A DNA stretch of 64,000 nucleotides from Spirodela intermedia (Eukaryota > Streptophyta > Magnoliopsida > Alismatales > Araceae). Position 1 is the first letter of the stretch, and each line of letters starts with the position of its first letter. Where the stretch lies: contig LR746266.1 in assembly GCA_902729315.2 (NCBI GenBank), positions 3,048,759 through 3,112,758 on the forward strand, given 5' to 3'. The notes under the pieces were generated by a model, which did no database searches, was not told the DNA's origin, and was given only the letters and a program-made list of their open reading frames with translations. Below, piece after piece: positions 11,496 through 23,295 of the stretch. The translations under genes were made by a program, and so were the position numbers.

Positions 11496-12670
11496 TGATC
11501 ATAAGAAATCTTAGGTAATGAGAATAGATAAATTAAAAGATGGACGAGTGTAAGAGAGATGAGAAATAAGTGAAAGATGAAGAATATGAGTGAAATGAGA
11601 TGTAATTAAGAAAACCCAAAGTCAAGGTTGACCTAGAGGGTTGTAGAAAAGAAGTTGTGAAAATATTTTGATGAGAAATAATGGTAGAAGTCAAAAAGAA
11701 ATAATCTTACTACTAAGAATTTATCTAGAACCGTACATTTTACCTTAGGGAAGAAAGATATGAGACAAGTAAACAGAAGGAAGAAGATTACTCAACCTAA
11801 GCCTCTATTTGTCACCAAGGTCAAACAGTTTTCTATAGCAAGTTGATCTCCAACAATTTTACTCTTTACAACTCAATCTTTTGACACTCAACCTTGTTCT
11901 CAAGGCATCTCTTGATCACTCAAAGATTACACAAAAAGGGAAGAAGAATATATCTTTAAAAGAAAAATGGTTCCACTCCAGCCAACTATTGTTGTGGCGC
12001 CTTAAAAGATGAGAAGAAAAAGGGGTAAGAGGATACATATAGGTGGTAAAAATTCTCAAAATATCGTTAGCCCCTTTTCTTCATTAGCACAACCTTCTTG
12101 AAGTTGATTTGCAACCTGAAGGTTGGGATGCGAAAAGCATGTCTTGAAGATTGTACCCATAAAATTTGGGCTCAAAACTCCTTCCAGTCCATCAGATATT
12201 GATCCTCGTATTCCACTCTAACATGTTCTTCAGCACGTTTCACAATTTGGTCATTGCATTAAAGGCGATGACCTATCAATACATGCGAAAAATTATAGAT
12301 GAAATAAATATTACCATAATCATTAAATAAGCATGGTGTCATCACATCAAATGCAACGACACATTAAATAATCAAAATACACATGGCATGGCATGTGTCG
12401 ATATCTTGTTAATTATAGAAAAGCCCCTAAAATATGTGAAATAATGCATATATATTTCCTAATATTACTTTTATGTCTTTATGGTCAAAATAAATCTAAA
12501 ACTAAGACATAAAAATCTGAGATTTTTTTTAAAGAATTATGAAAATTCATATAATCATTATAAATTATTATTTGGCCATTTTATAAATGATAACATGCTA
12601 AAATAGAAAAATTATTCACTAAAATATGTTCACTTTAAGGCAACTAATGAGTATTTTTAGCATAGTATCA
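11496..12670 (-). repeat. Left LTR of a ~7 kb retroelement
   Basis: This segment is a direct repeat of 16068-18507: both begin TGATC(A/T)TAAGAAATC and both end near AATGAGTATTT(T/G)TAGCAT. Shared stretches include AGAAATAATCT(T/A)ACTA, GAAGATTACTCAAC and CATAAAATTTGGG. Read on the minus strand the copy begins TGATAC, preceded by purine-rich AGTAGGAGGTG, which could be the polypurine tract. That fits a minus-oriented element whose integrase is also on the minus strand. This copy lacks about 1.4 kb that is present in the right copy. Confidence 0.75.
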
Positions 12671-14580
12671 CACCTCCTACTTAGATTATTGTTAGTTTCC
12701 TTAGCAAATCATTATGTTCAGCCTTAGATTATTCATTCAGCTGAGTTAGAAAAGTGTGAAAGTAAAGTGTTCAAAACATCATGCTCACCCTATAATCTAG
12801 ACACCATCCACTTGGTTGACTATATAGAAGATAAGGGAGTGGCTAATGAGGGTTGATATGGACCTACTTCTCTCTAGGTATCATACTATCACCTTGAACC
12901 TTCAAATATGTGCTGCAACATAGGCTCTCAATGAGGGAAGCAGGCGCTCTCTTCTTTTTTGGTAGCTACTTAGATGCCTAGCAATTCACACTATGTTCAT
13001 GCCCACCTCTTGGCCTATTACAATAAGAGCACCTCTACTTATTCATGGGCATAGAATTCAAAAGAATGTGAAAAGATGTGTACAATGAAGAGAAGAGGGC
13101 AGACAAAGTGTTGGCGGTGGTCAAAGGCCATGGGTCTAGAGTTATGTGGTGATGAATTAAGGTTTGGATGAAACAAATAATGGTGGGTTGAAATGGCCTA
13201 ATGGAGATGGAAGGATGGAAGTAGAAATGGTGATCATGTAGATGAATTCATCTTGGCAAGTAAGCAATAATGATGAGATGAAATGAAATGAACATACTAA
13301 GTACTAGGTACCTAATGTAGGTACTATGTACCAGATGCTAAATGAGGAATGCATGCATCTCCATGTCTACTAAGTAGAGAAGAAGAAGAAAATAAAAGAA
13401 TAAAAACATCCCAAATAACAAACTACCTCCTCAAATTTTTATTTTTATTTTGCCCTTTTGTCTTTTTTGTCTTTTTTGTCTTTTTTTGTCTTTTTGTCCC
13501 TTTTTTTTTCTTGTTTTCTTTCAAGGACTTCAAAAATGAGTGGGACATAAAATACATTTAAGATGAAATAGATGAGAATAACTTAAACAAATGCATGTCA
13601 TAGAGTGGGTGAGTCCTCACGGACCTCTAGGGGAAGTCCCTAGGTATGTATGTGCTGAAAGGCACCGTTGTGTTATCACCCAGCTCCAAATCAACAAAAT
13701 AAAAAAATAAAAAAAATGCATGTCATGGGAAGATATGATGAATTGCATAAATTGCCAAGATCTCTGTTCTCCCCTCACTAGGTTCCCTAACCACATATGT
13801 AACTGACCATTCTAATTGCCCCTTAATTTGTCTAGACCATGGTTAGGCATGCATCCCATTCAATTGTGAGCATGATCCACTCAAAAGAGTCTAACTCAGT
13901 AGTACATGCTTCCTTAACCTAATGTGATTAAATGATGCAAGGTGGGGTTCTTAGGAGATTTTGTTTCAAAACAAGGCATGAAAATTGACAAATGATAACA
14001 AGAGTTTTGAAATATTTTCAATAAAATCACATAATTATTGTTTGACCTAATCCTCCCCCCCTATTTAAGCATTCATGGTCCCCCATGCAAGTAAAATAAA
14101 AGGAACTAGTGGGCAAATAGTGGATAATTAAACTCTCTTGTTATCAACTTTGTGATCTTTATGGATGGACTTGAATACTGGTCTTCATGCCTCAAGGAGG
14201 TCAACTTGATCAACATCAGATCTTGAAAAATCTGCTCACAAACAACTCATAATAATATCTAGTATTGGGTAAGATGAAGAGATAAGAAATTAGGATTTAG
14301 TGAATCCCTTATTAGGTTAACTCTCATCTTAGTCAAATGTTGAGTTGTAGGTTCTGAATTGAATGCTGATCTGATTCTCCTTAATAATGTCTTGATTAAG
14401 AAGCCTCGTCTTGAAGTCCTTCACCTGCTAAATTGAGCTTCAGAACCTCAGACTAACTACTAGATCCAATAGCTATTAAGTAAACTTTTAAGAAAATAAA
14501 GATAACAAAGGCAACAAAGTAAAGCAAAGCAAATTGAATAGATAAGAAGCTCCTAGGTAATTAAATGATCCTAGTGCTGA
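12671..14580 (-). mobile_element. Internal region of the LTR element, non-coding part
   Basis: AT-rich sequence between the left LTR and the integrase. A minus-strand reading at about 12950-13040 contains a Cys-x2-Cys...His...Cys series (RCSYCN then HEHSVNC) that resembles a retroviral-type zinc knuckle. Its position is unusual for gag if the element runs on the minus strand, so this is weak. A T-rich run with repeated CTTTTTTGT words lies at about 13450-13515. Confidence 0.4.
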
Positions 14581-14589
14581 AAAAATGAT

Positions 14590-15610
14590 CTAAGGGAGAT
14601 TAAGAGGAGGATCATGAAGGTCTTCTAATATGAGAGGTGGTTGAGTTTCAAACTCTATATGCGGTTTTAATTGTTGACCATTCACCATGAACTCTAGGCT
14701 ACCATATGGCTTTACAACCCTAATTGTCTCATTTTCATAAGCTTCAAGAACCACAAAAAGGCCATTCCATCTAAACCTCAACTTCTCTAGAAAGAGCTAC
14801 AATCAAGAATTATATAACCACGCCTCTCTGATTTGGATGAAATTATTTCCTTGTAATATGCTTGTCATGGAAGGTTTTCATCCTCTCCTTGATAACAATT
14901 GAATTCTTGAATGATTCATTCCTTAGCTCTTGGAGCTCATGAAGGTGAAACATCCTCTTCTTCCTAACCTCATCCAATGAGAGATTGAGCTTCCTAATAA
15001 CCTAATATGCCTTGTGCTCAATCTCAACTAGAAGATGACAAGTTTTCCAATATATGACCTTATAAAGGGACATCCCCGAAGGGCTCTTGTAAGTGGTTTC
15101 GTAAGCCCATAGGGCATCAAAAAGCTTGTTCACCCATTTCTTCCCATCTAGCCGAATCATCTTCTTGAGGATTTTCTTGACCTCCATGTTGCATACTTCA
15201 ACTTGACTATTGGCTTGGGGATGATATGTGGTCATCTTGTGTTATACTCCATATCTCTTCAACAAACTCTTCAAGTATGAGTTGTTGAAGTATGACTCTC
15301 CATCACTTAAGATTGCTCTAGGACATTCAAATTATGAGAAAATAGTTTGCTCAAGAAATTTGATGACAATCTTATGATAATTAGTCTTAGTAGGGATAGC
15401 CTTTACTCACCTAGATACATAGTCGATTGCCATCAATATATATTCATTTTCCATGGATGGAGAGAAAGGTCTCATAAAATTTATTTCTCAGAAATCAAAG
15501 ATCTTTACCTTAATGATGGGATGCAAAGGCATGGAATATCTCTTGTCTATATTCTTTGTAGCTTGACACTTCAAACATTACTGAATATATCCATATGAAT
15601 CGTTGAACAA
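14590..15610 (-). mobile_element. Athila/Tat-like gypsy integrase, degenerate
   Basis: Reading the minus strand from right to left: NEYILMAIDYVSR at about 15420, ECPRAILSDGESYFNN near 15300 with the second catalytic Asp, TTYHPQANSQVEVCNMEVKK in the open part 15002-15235 with the catalytic Glu region, then KTCHLLVEIEHKAY. The C-terminal part at 14590-14781 has WNGLFVVLEAYENETIRVV and ends PLILEDLHDPP. Stops break the frame between the parts. The wording matches the remnant at 4225-5110, so both belong to the same gypsy lineage in opposite orientations. It lies between the two direct LTR copies. Confidence 0.85.
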
Positions 15611-16067
15611 AGATGGTCAATAAAATCTAGCTTAAAATACTTTCATTGAAGTGATCTTAGGAGAATAATGACCACCACAAAACGTGGAGTGAAAAAAATC
15701 AATAATACTTCTTTAGTCCTCTTCAAGCACACATCTTGTATAAATGTGATCAACTCCCAAATGAAATAATTTAAATTCATCCCAATAGAAATGATCATTT
15801 GGAATACTCGACATCAACCTAGTAGAAGGAGATAAAGAACAAGTTATCAACAATACAAAAATCTATTTTCAAAGGTATGGAAGAGATGAAGAAAATGATT
15901 TTTATTTTTGTCAATTTAATTATACATAAAATGTCTTTTTTAGTCCAAAATTCTCATGAAATAAATCAATGTGGGGTTATGCAAAACCATTTATATTTCC
16001 ATTAACCTAGTTAATCTACTAAGTGGAGAGGGTAAAACAAGAGTCAAACCATAAGAACGAAAGTGAA

Positions 16068-18507
16068 TGATCTTAAGAAATCCTAAATAATGAGAAGAAA
16101 TAGGTTAAAAGATGGACGACAGAAAAAGATATGAGAGATGAGTGAAAGAAGAGGAATATGGGTGAAATGAGATGTAATGAAGGAAACCTTAGGTTAGAGT
16201 CAACCTAAAGGGTTGTAGAAAAAAAGTTGTGAAAAGATTTTGATGAGAAATTGATGAAGTCAACAAGATGATTCATCCTCTTAGGTGGGCCCACAAGGAG
16301 GAAGAAGAAGGTGGAGAAGAGGCCACATCTCCCACATGCTCCTTCTTCCCTAAGGAAAGGGGCTCTCCCTCCAAGAGACACCACTAGGCATCCTTTTTAG
16401 GGGGGGGGCTCTAACTACCTTCCCTTATATTGAAAAAAAGTTGAATTTGGAATTAAGAAAGTTGTTATCACTCTCATAACTTGGATTAGGGGTTCCTCTT
16501 CTCTCTCACTTGCCTCTGAGATTAGGGTTATGTTCTTCTTCTTGCCCTCTTAGATTAGAGGGACCTCTCTCTCTTTCTCTTCTCCCACTTCGTCGTACTT
16601 CCATCCCATCATCAGCCCTCCCTTCCCTCTCTCCTGCCGTCACTACTGTTCTGCTTCCTAGCCGTCTGCCCTGCCGCCAGCCCACCTTTCTTTCTCTCCC
16701 GCCATCGCTGCCTTTCCACCCGTCGCCTCCGTTCCACCTCCTCGGCGTCCGCCCTGTCGCCAGTCCACCTTTCTTCTCTCCCGCCGTCACTGCCATCGCT
16801 GCCTTTCCACCTGTCGCCGCCATTCCACCTCCTCGCCGTCTGCCCTGTCGACAGCCTATCTTTCTTTTCTCTACCACCATTGCCACCATTCAGCCCCTCG
16901 CCGTCCGCCTCGTAGCTGCCGTTCACCCCGTTCCTCACCGTCTGCCCTGTCGTTAAACCCTCTCATTACTCTCTCCTGCTGTCGCCGTAAAACCTCTTCT
17001 CTCTCTCTCTCCCGCCGACGCCCTCAATACGCCCTTTTTCTCCCTTTGACCCTTTCCCTTTTATTATTTATTTATTGACCCACACCGGCTTTCCCATTGT
17101 CACATCAATTCACGCACCCATTTCTTCCTCTGATTTGTTACTTTTTATTATTAATATTATTATCATTTATTCAATTAAACCAGATTGTGAGCCTTAATTG
17201 TCCAGCCCAAATGGCCCATTTCTTAATTCAACCCTTGGTCTCCTCACTCATTTCATTCTATCTCCTTGCTGTTGACTTTCATCACTTTTTTACTTCAAAT
17301 TAGAAATCCCTAACAAGCTTGTGGAATCTTAGCCAACAAGAATCTTTAAGAAATCAAAAGTTTTCATTGCAAAGGTGCATCTATTTTCAGTGTTTTGTGA
17401 AAATTGGTTATTAATTTTAAATCCTTATTCTTAGAATTTGTGAAACCCATAAGATACTCACCTTCACATGAGATATCGGTGTTACAAACCCTAGTTGAGA
17501 AGTCTTGTCTAATTATTTGAATTAGATACCCTAATATGTAATTAATGATCCTAATTTTCTCAAAGAATAAGATAAAATCATCTATAGATATTAAGCCATC
17601 AAAGTTCTTATCTAAGTTGACTCTAAAGCCCAACGTATAATTCTCTTTAGAGGGATCTCTTATAACCTCTTGTGTTGCATAAAAAATGATGGTCTAAGTC
17701 AAAAAGAAATAATCTAACTATTAAGAACTTATCTAGAACCTTAGGTTTCATCTTAGGGAAGAAGGAAATGAGACAAGTAAGCAAATAAAAGAAGATTACT
17801 CAACATGGGCCTCTTATCTGTCACCAAGGCCAGATGGTTTCTTCTAGCAGGTTGATCTCTAACACTATAGTTTTTACAATTCAATCCTTCACACTCAACT
17901 TTGCCTATAATGACTCTCTTGATTACTCAAAATTACACAAAAAGAGAAGAAAAATAGATCTTTAGAAAAGAAAAGTTGTTTCACTCTAATCAACCACCAT
18001 TAGAGATCCTTTCAAAAAGATGAGAAAGAAAGGAGGTGAAGACATACATATCTGCTGTAAAATTGCTCAAAATACCCTTTGGATCATGCCCATAAAATTT
18101 GGGTTAATTTGTTTTTACTACCTATCAACACATGTCAAAAATTGTGGCTACGATAAAGTATTGCCATGATCACTAAGTAACCATGGCGTCATCAAATATC
18201 AAAATACAAACAGCTTGACACATGTTAATATCTTGTTAATTGCAGGAAAATTACATAAATATGTGAAATAATGTATATGTATTTCTTGATATTACTTTTA
18301 TGTCTATATGGCTTAAATTTATCAAAATAAATCCAAAACAAAGCCACAAAAATCCGAAAAAATCCCTAACCATCAAGAAAATTCATAAAATCATTATAAA
18401 ATTATTATTTGGCCATTTTATAACTGATAACATGCTAAAATAAGACATTTAATCTCTAAAATATGTTCACTTTAAGGCAACTAATGAGTATTTGTAGCAT
18501 GTTATTA
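16068..18507 (-). repeat. Right LTR of the ~7 kb retroelement, with extra 1.4 kb
   Basis: Partner of 11496-12670. Similarity runs 16068-16265, is interrupted by about 16275-17690, and resumes at about 17690 through 18507. The extra segment contains a G-run at 16401-16409, a TATA-like CCTTATATTG at about 16424-16433 and a GC-rich 16500-16960 stretch with long low-complexity frames on both strands. Either the segment belongs to the original LTR and was deleted from the left copy, or it was inserted here. No matching target duplication was seen at the outer edges. Confidence 0.7.
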
Positions 18508-18529
18508 GACATAAGTCAAATGATTGTGC

Positions 18530-21340
18530 CCAAACATAGTGTAGTAGATTTCACAAAACCTATTGAAGAAGATTTTATAATAATGGAGTAGAAGACCAAA
18601 AGTAATTTCAAGAAAATGTTACTAATGGGGATGAAGAGGAGCACTCTTGTTTTCTAGTTGTCAAAAGGCTGATGTACATATCAAAAAACAAAGGACATCC
18701 ACAAAGTCAATATATTCTTAATAAGATGTACTGTGAAGAACAAATTAAGTTATGTTATAATTGTCTCAAGTGATACAAAAATTAGGATTGAAAAGAGAGA
18801 AATATCCTCATTCATACAAGATTGGTTGTGATGTAATGCAAACAAACTGTCTCCATGAAAAAACATTTTTCTTCATGATGTTTTCTTGTTTGTAGTTCTA
18901 ATATTATTGATATAAAAGTTTTTAATAATCTAAGAGAATAAATTTAAATTTTAAAAATTTATTTATTTATCCTAATTTTGTTCTAAAATCCTTCCTTGAT
19001 CCTTGAAATTGATCCTTGTAAGTGCCTTTAATTTTGACATATATAGTGAAAAAAATATTTATGAATTATTCTTGTGTTATTTCTTAAATAATTTATTAAA
19101 TTGTCAACATATATCATAATTATTTACATCAAAAGTTAAATATTATTAAAAAAATATTTCAATTATATACATTGATGATTATAAGTATAATCATTTGGTT
19201 AATAATGAATCTAAGGAGTCACACTCTTAAGATATTTTTCTATATTATCAAAATTACTTGTGTCAATGATATTTAACTTGTGTCAACACATGTGATGAAG
19301 TCTCACACATATTTTGAAAAAATAATGTCATTCACGATATTGGGATGCAGCACATGAACGTTGTGAAAATAGAAACGTTATTGTGAAAAATGTTTAAAAA
19401 ATCAAAGACACTAACAAATGTGGGATTCAAACTCAAAAAGTAAACTATGCAAAGGCGAAAAAATGATAACTTATATGGTGACATGTAAGAGTCTTACGTT
19501 GAGAAAACAGTAGAGCATAATGACAAGCTTCTACTCAATCTCAAATGCAAGATTATCTATTGAAGTATCACCAATCTCTAGAAATAAACTTCAAAGATCA
19601 ATGTGGGGGACTTAGATGTTTTAAAACAAAAAAAATTCCAAGGTTGGTCTCATGCACCCTAGATGATAACACATCACCAAAGTTTGTGGGCAAAATGACA
19701 AGATCAAAGACTATTGACATATCACTTTGAAATCAAACTTAAAGCTAGGTCTGAAAACAAAATTGTCGATGCCTTATGTCATGTACCCTAGGTAGCTCAC
19801 CTCATTACATCCTCTTTTCTATACCTCATTCCTTTTGATCATCTTTGTGAAAATATTTGGAACCACCCAATATGACAATAGATCATCCATGACTTGGGTT
19901 CACTTCATCAACGATGGCCGAACTATTCTTTGAATGGGGCCTCTTCTTTTACAAAGGCAACCTATTTATTCCTAAAGAATCTTCACTCATTTTGAAGATT
20001 CTTCACAAATATTTTGATAGCACAATAGGTAGGCATTTGGGGTTCTTATGAACCTACAAATAAATCCACATTGAATTTTATTGGTTATGAATGAAAATAG
20101 ACATTAAAACTTATGTGTCTCAATGTTGCATCTATCAACAACATAAATATGAAGCACTTGCACCAACTAGACTCATGCAATCACTTGCATTCTTGAATCA
20201 ACTTTAGGATGTGATATCTCAAGAATTTATTAGTGGATACCTTACTCAGGTGGTTTCAATTAACTATTGTTGGTTGTTGATAGATTGCTCATTTTTTCCT
20301 CTTACATTTCACTAGAAGTAGCCAAATTATTCCTGAAGGATTTTGTCAAATTACATGGATTTCCTCTTACCATCATCTACAATTGAGACCACTTATTCAT
20401 AAGTCAATTATGGACATAATCATTTCATTTACAATGCACGAAGCTACACTGAAGCATACCCTATCATTCCCAAACAAATGGTCAAATGAAAGTTGCTCCA
20501 CATTTTATCACCCGTGAAGTTGGTCTCACGGCTACCATGTGCCGAATAATGGTCTAACACCAATTATCATGTGGCTACTCAGTTCACCCCCTTTTTAGTT
20601 TGTTTATGCTGCAATCTTCTCCTTTGGTTCAGTTTGGAGTGTAGTAAGCACTTGTGGCTGTGGTTGAACATCAACTTTAGGAATGAGATTAGGCATTGCT
20701 TCACATTAACGATTAATTATGTCAAGCACAAAATTTCATGAAGAGGCAACATCATAAATGTTAATGTGAGTTATCTTTCAACATCAGTGATGTGGTTTAT
20801 TTACAATTACGACAATACCGACTAAAGACATTGACCAAGCAGGCAAATGAAAAGTTCTCCTCATTATTTTTTAGGCCTTATCAAATTCTAGAACACATAG
20901 GACAAGTGGCTTACAAACTAGAGCTACCTCTAATGGTTTGCATACATCTAGTTTTTCATACTACTCTTCTTCATCCTACCTTGAGCTTGCACGAAAACTG
21001 TCAACTGCTACCATCTATCTTAGATGCTAATGTGCAATAAGATGTGGAACTTGAAGAAGTGCTATAGGCAAAAAAACCCTTCACATGACATGAAATTTTG
21101 ATGAAGTGGATGACCTCAAACTATCTAACCTTGAAGCCACCTAGGAACCATGGGTTAACTTCAATCAATAATTCCTGACCTTCAACTTTGAGGATATGAT
21201 TGTTCTTGATGGACAAGAATGTGAGAGCCAATATCAATAGTCTCTTGGATAATCACCACATTCCCCAGAAGAGTGATCCAACTCACAACACCAACAACCT
21301 CATCAACACCCCACAATCCAAGTGCTAGATAAGAACGTGA
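18530..21340 (+). mobile_element. Second gypsy remnant, protease to integrase C-terminus
   Basis: Plus-strand fragments occur in the expected pol order. At about 18640-18800 there is a gag-protease junction-like stretch (CFLVVKRLMYISK and following). At 19560-19790 a region ends NKIVDAL, the usual RNase H end. At about 20440-20500 an integrase segment contains HQTNGQMK. At 20792-21040 the C-terminal stretch includes FRPYQILEHIGQVAYKLELP and VFHTTLLHP, typical of chromovirus-type gypsy elements. At about 21130-21220 a tail resembles the W(E/V)...F..LEDK region that ends gypsy pol. Many stops and frame breaks show it is inactive. This lineage differs from the Athila/Tat-like remnants to its left. 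Confidence 0.8.
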
Positions 21341-21508
21341 CGAATGTAACTCCCCCACTAGTAGTTCCATGTAACATAACTGCCAACAATCATGCACCTT
21401 CTTAAACAGGTCATTAGCAAGGATGATGGGCGAGAAAAGGAGCTGGTTGGGATTTGAGGCCACTTGAAGTGTCGCCTAGTCGAGAGAATGATTGGTTATG
21501 ACCATCTA

Positions 21509-21543
<35 letters not shown>

Positions 21544-22402
21544 GTGTCATCTCCCTTTCTTATGGCCGTCGTCATTCTCACTTCCATCCAAACTTCTTCA
21601 AGTTATAGTCATCATTACATGTAAAAGGACATTGTGGCTCCTTCAAGTTATTAGTATTTTATTCTAGTACTGTTCACATTGTAGACCAACCATCTGTCAC
21701 CCTCTTCGCTCCCTCCCTCTCACTATCTCCCTTTCATTATTCTCTATCTATCGTAAGGGATCCTACCACTTTCCCAATCCACCATTCATCGTCTTCCCCA
21801 TGCAATCTGTCTATCAAAAAGAGAGCAAAGAGGAAGGCAAGAGAAGAGAGAATGACAGAAGAGGAAAGCCTGCAAGGGAGGAACAGGCAGAAGAGGCAAT
21901 GTGGTGACTCCTCCATGCCATATTTATAGACAGTCTCCGGTGGGGAACAGGCAGCGCCACCGCTGCATCGTCACCCCAGAGAGTTTTCATAGATGTGAAT
22001 CCTCATATGCAAGTGACAGGCACGCTGGTTTTCAGAAGGCCTAACTGTCACCTCTCTTTTTTGCATAAACCCCTGAGAAATTTTGAAATAAACATTCAAC
22101 CCTTATTTTTGAACTCTAAAGATTTACTCGTTGGAGTAAATTCCCTCTCCTCATAGATTCTGGTCTACATCTTAGTTGATCTAATCAGGCTAATGCCCAC
22201 CTCTCGCTTTCACATCAGCCCCCCATAAATTGTCAAAATAAATTAAGCCCTCTCGTTTATTTATTGGCCAAATCCAGGTCGAGAAAAGGCTAGGGCACTA
22301 AAATTAACTAAGGGTATTCATCTCTTTTTGGGCCTCAACAAATCTTATTTAGACATTTACTCTCCTCCCTCTGGCATGCCCCCCTTTATCAGCGGAAGCT
22401 AT

Positions 22403-22459
<57 letters not shown>

Positions 22460-22900
22460 CACTTTAGGAAGCAAAAGAGCCCACTTTAGGGAAGGAAATC
22501 CTCCTCTCTTCACCCCCAAAGTGGTACCTTGTTGAAACCACTTGACCTCCACAAGGCATGTTCTTGATCCATGGGCAATCTATTTTCAGTTCGTCAAGTA
22601 ATTAACAGATTACCCAAATAAAATGAAGATGTTTTTCCCGCACCCTTTTCTCAAATAATATTTTTTTCAATTGTTTAGGGTTTTCCCACATTTTTCATTC
22701 ACTAAAATATTTTAAACAAGCGGGAGAGAGATGTAAAATGAAAACTTTAGCCTATATTTTGCCCAAAATCAAGGGATTAATTCCCAATAAATAATTGGTA
22801 AAATCAGGAATATTCAACCTCCGGTGGAATTGAAAAAGGATTTAATCTTGCTAATTAAAAAATACGAACATATTTCAACGCAAGGTGTCAACAAACTTAA
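21341..22900. other. Intergenic, microsatellite-bearing, no gene
   Basis: (CT)n microsatellites lie at about 21510-21540 and 22406-22456. The frames here are short and without motifs. This stretch separates the retroelement-rich left part from the gene-rich right part. Confidence 0.5.
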
Positions 22901-22914
22901 TTTAAATAAAGAAC

Positions 22915-23250
22915 TACAGCCAGAAGAGGATCTACCTGGAATGGGCAGCCAATTTTTGCAATGCAGATCAATCAGAAACCTTGGGCTTTCATGTCACAGG
23001 TCTCAGGATCCTGCAATATCAGCAGAGTTCTAAACGAAATGCAGTCAGATTTCTAAAGAAAGTAAGATTCGTCAAAGAAGATCTACCTTGAATGGGCATC
23101 TAATTTTGCATCACAGATTATTGAAACCACGGGTTTTCTCGTCACACATCACAAGATCCCACAATATTAGCAGAGTTCTAAACATGATCTAACCAGATCA
23201 AAAATAAAAACAATCACATAAAAACATTCTACCTTGAACGGGCAACTAAT
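22915..23250. repeat. Three diverged ~146 bp tandem copies at the 3' side of PMT2-like gene
   Basis: Copies begin near 22924, 23070 and 23223 with the shared phrase (T)CTACCT(G/T)GAA(T/C)GGGCA. The first two also share GCAGAGTTCTAAAC near their ends; the third is partial. They lie directly downstream of the stop codon of the methyltransferase gene and so may form part of its 3' untranslated region. Confidence 0.75.
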
Positions 23251-23295
23251 CATAATCTTAGCCCTAGATGATGATCACCACCTTCTATCATCATC

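Noticed and set aside
16506-16956. Overlapping 108-148 codon frames on both strands
   Set aside because: They lie in GC-rich low-complexity sequence inside an LTR-like repeat; long frames on both strands at once are a composition effect.
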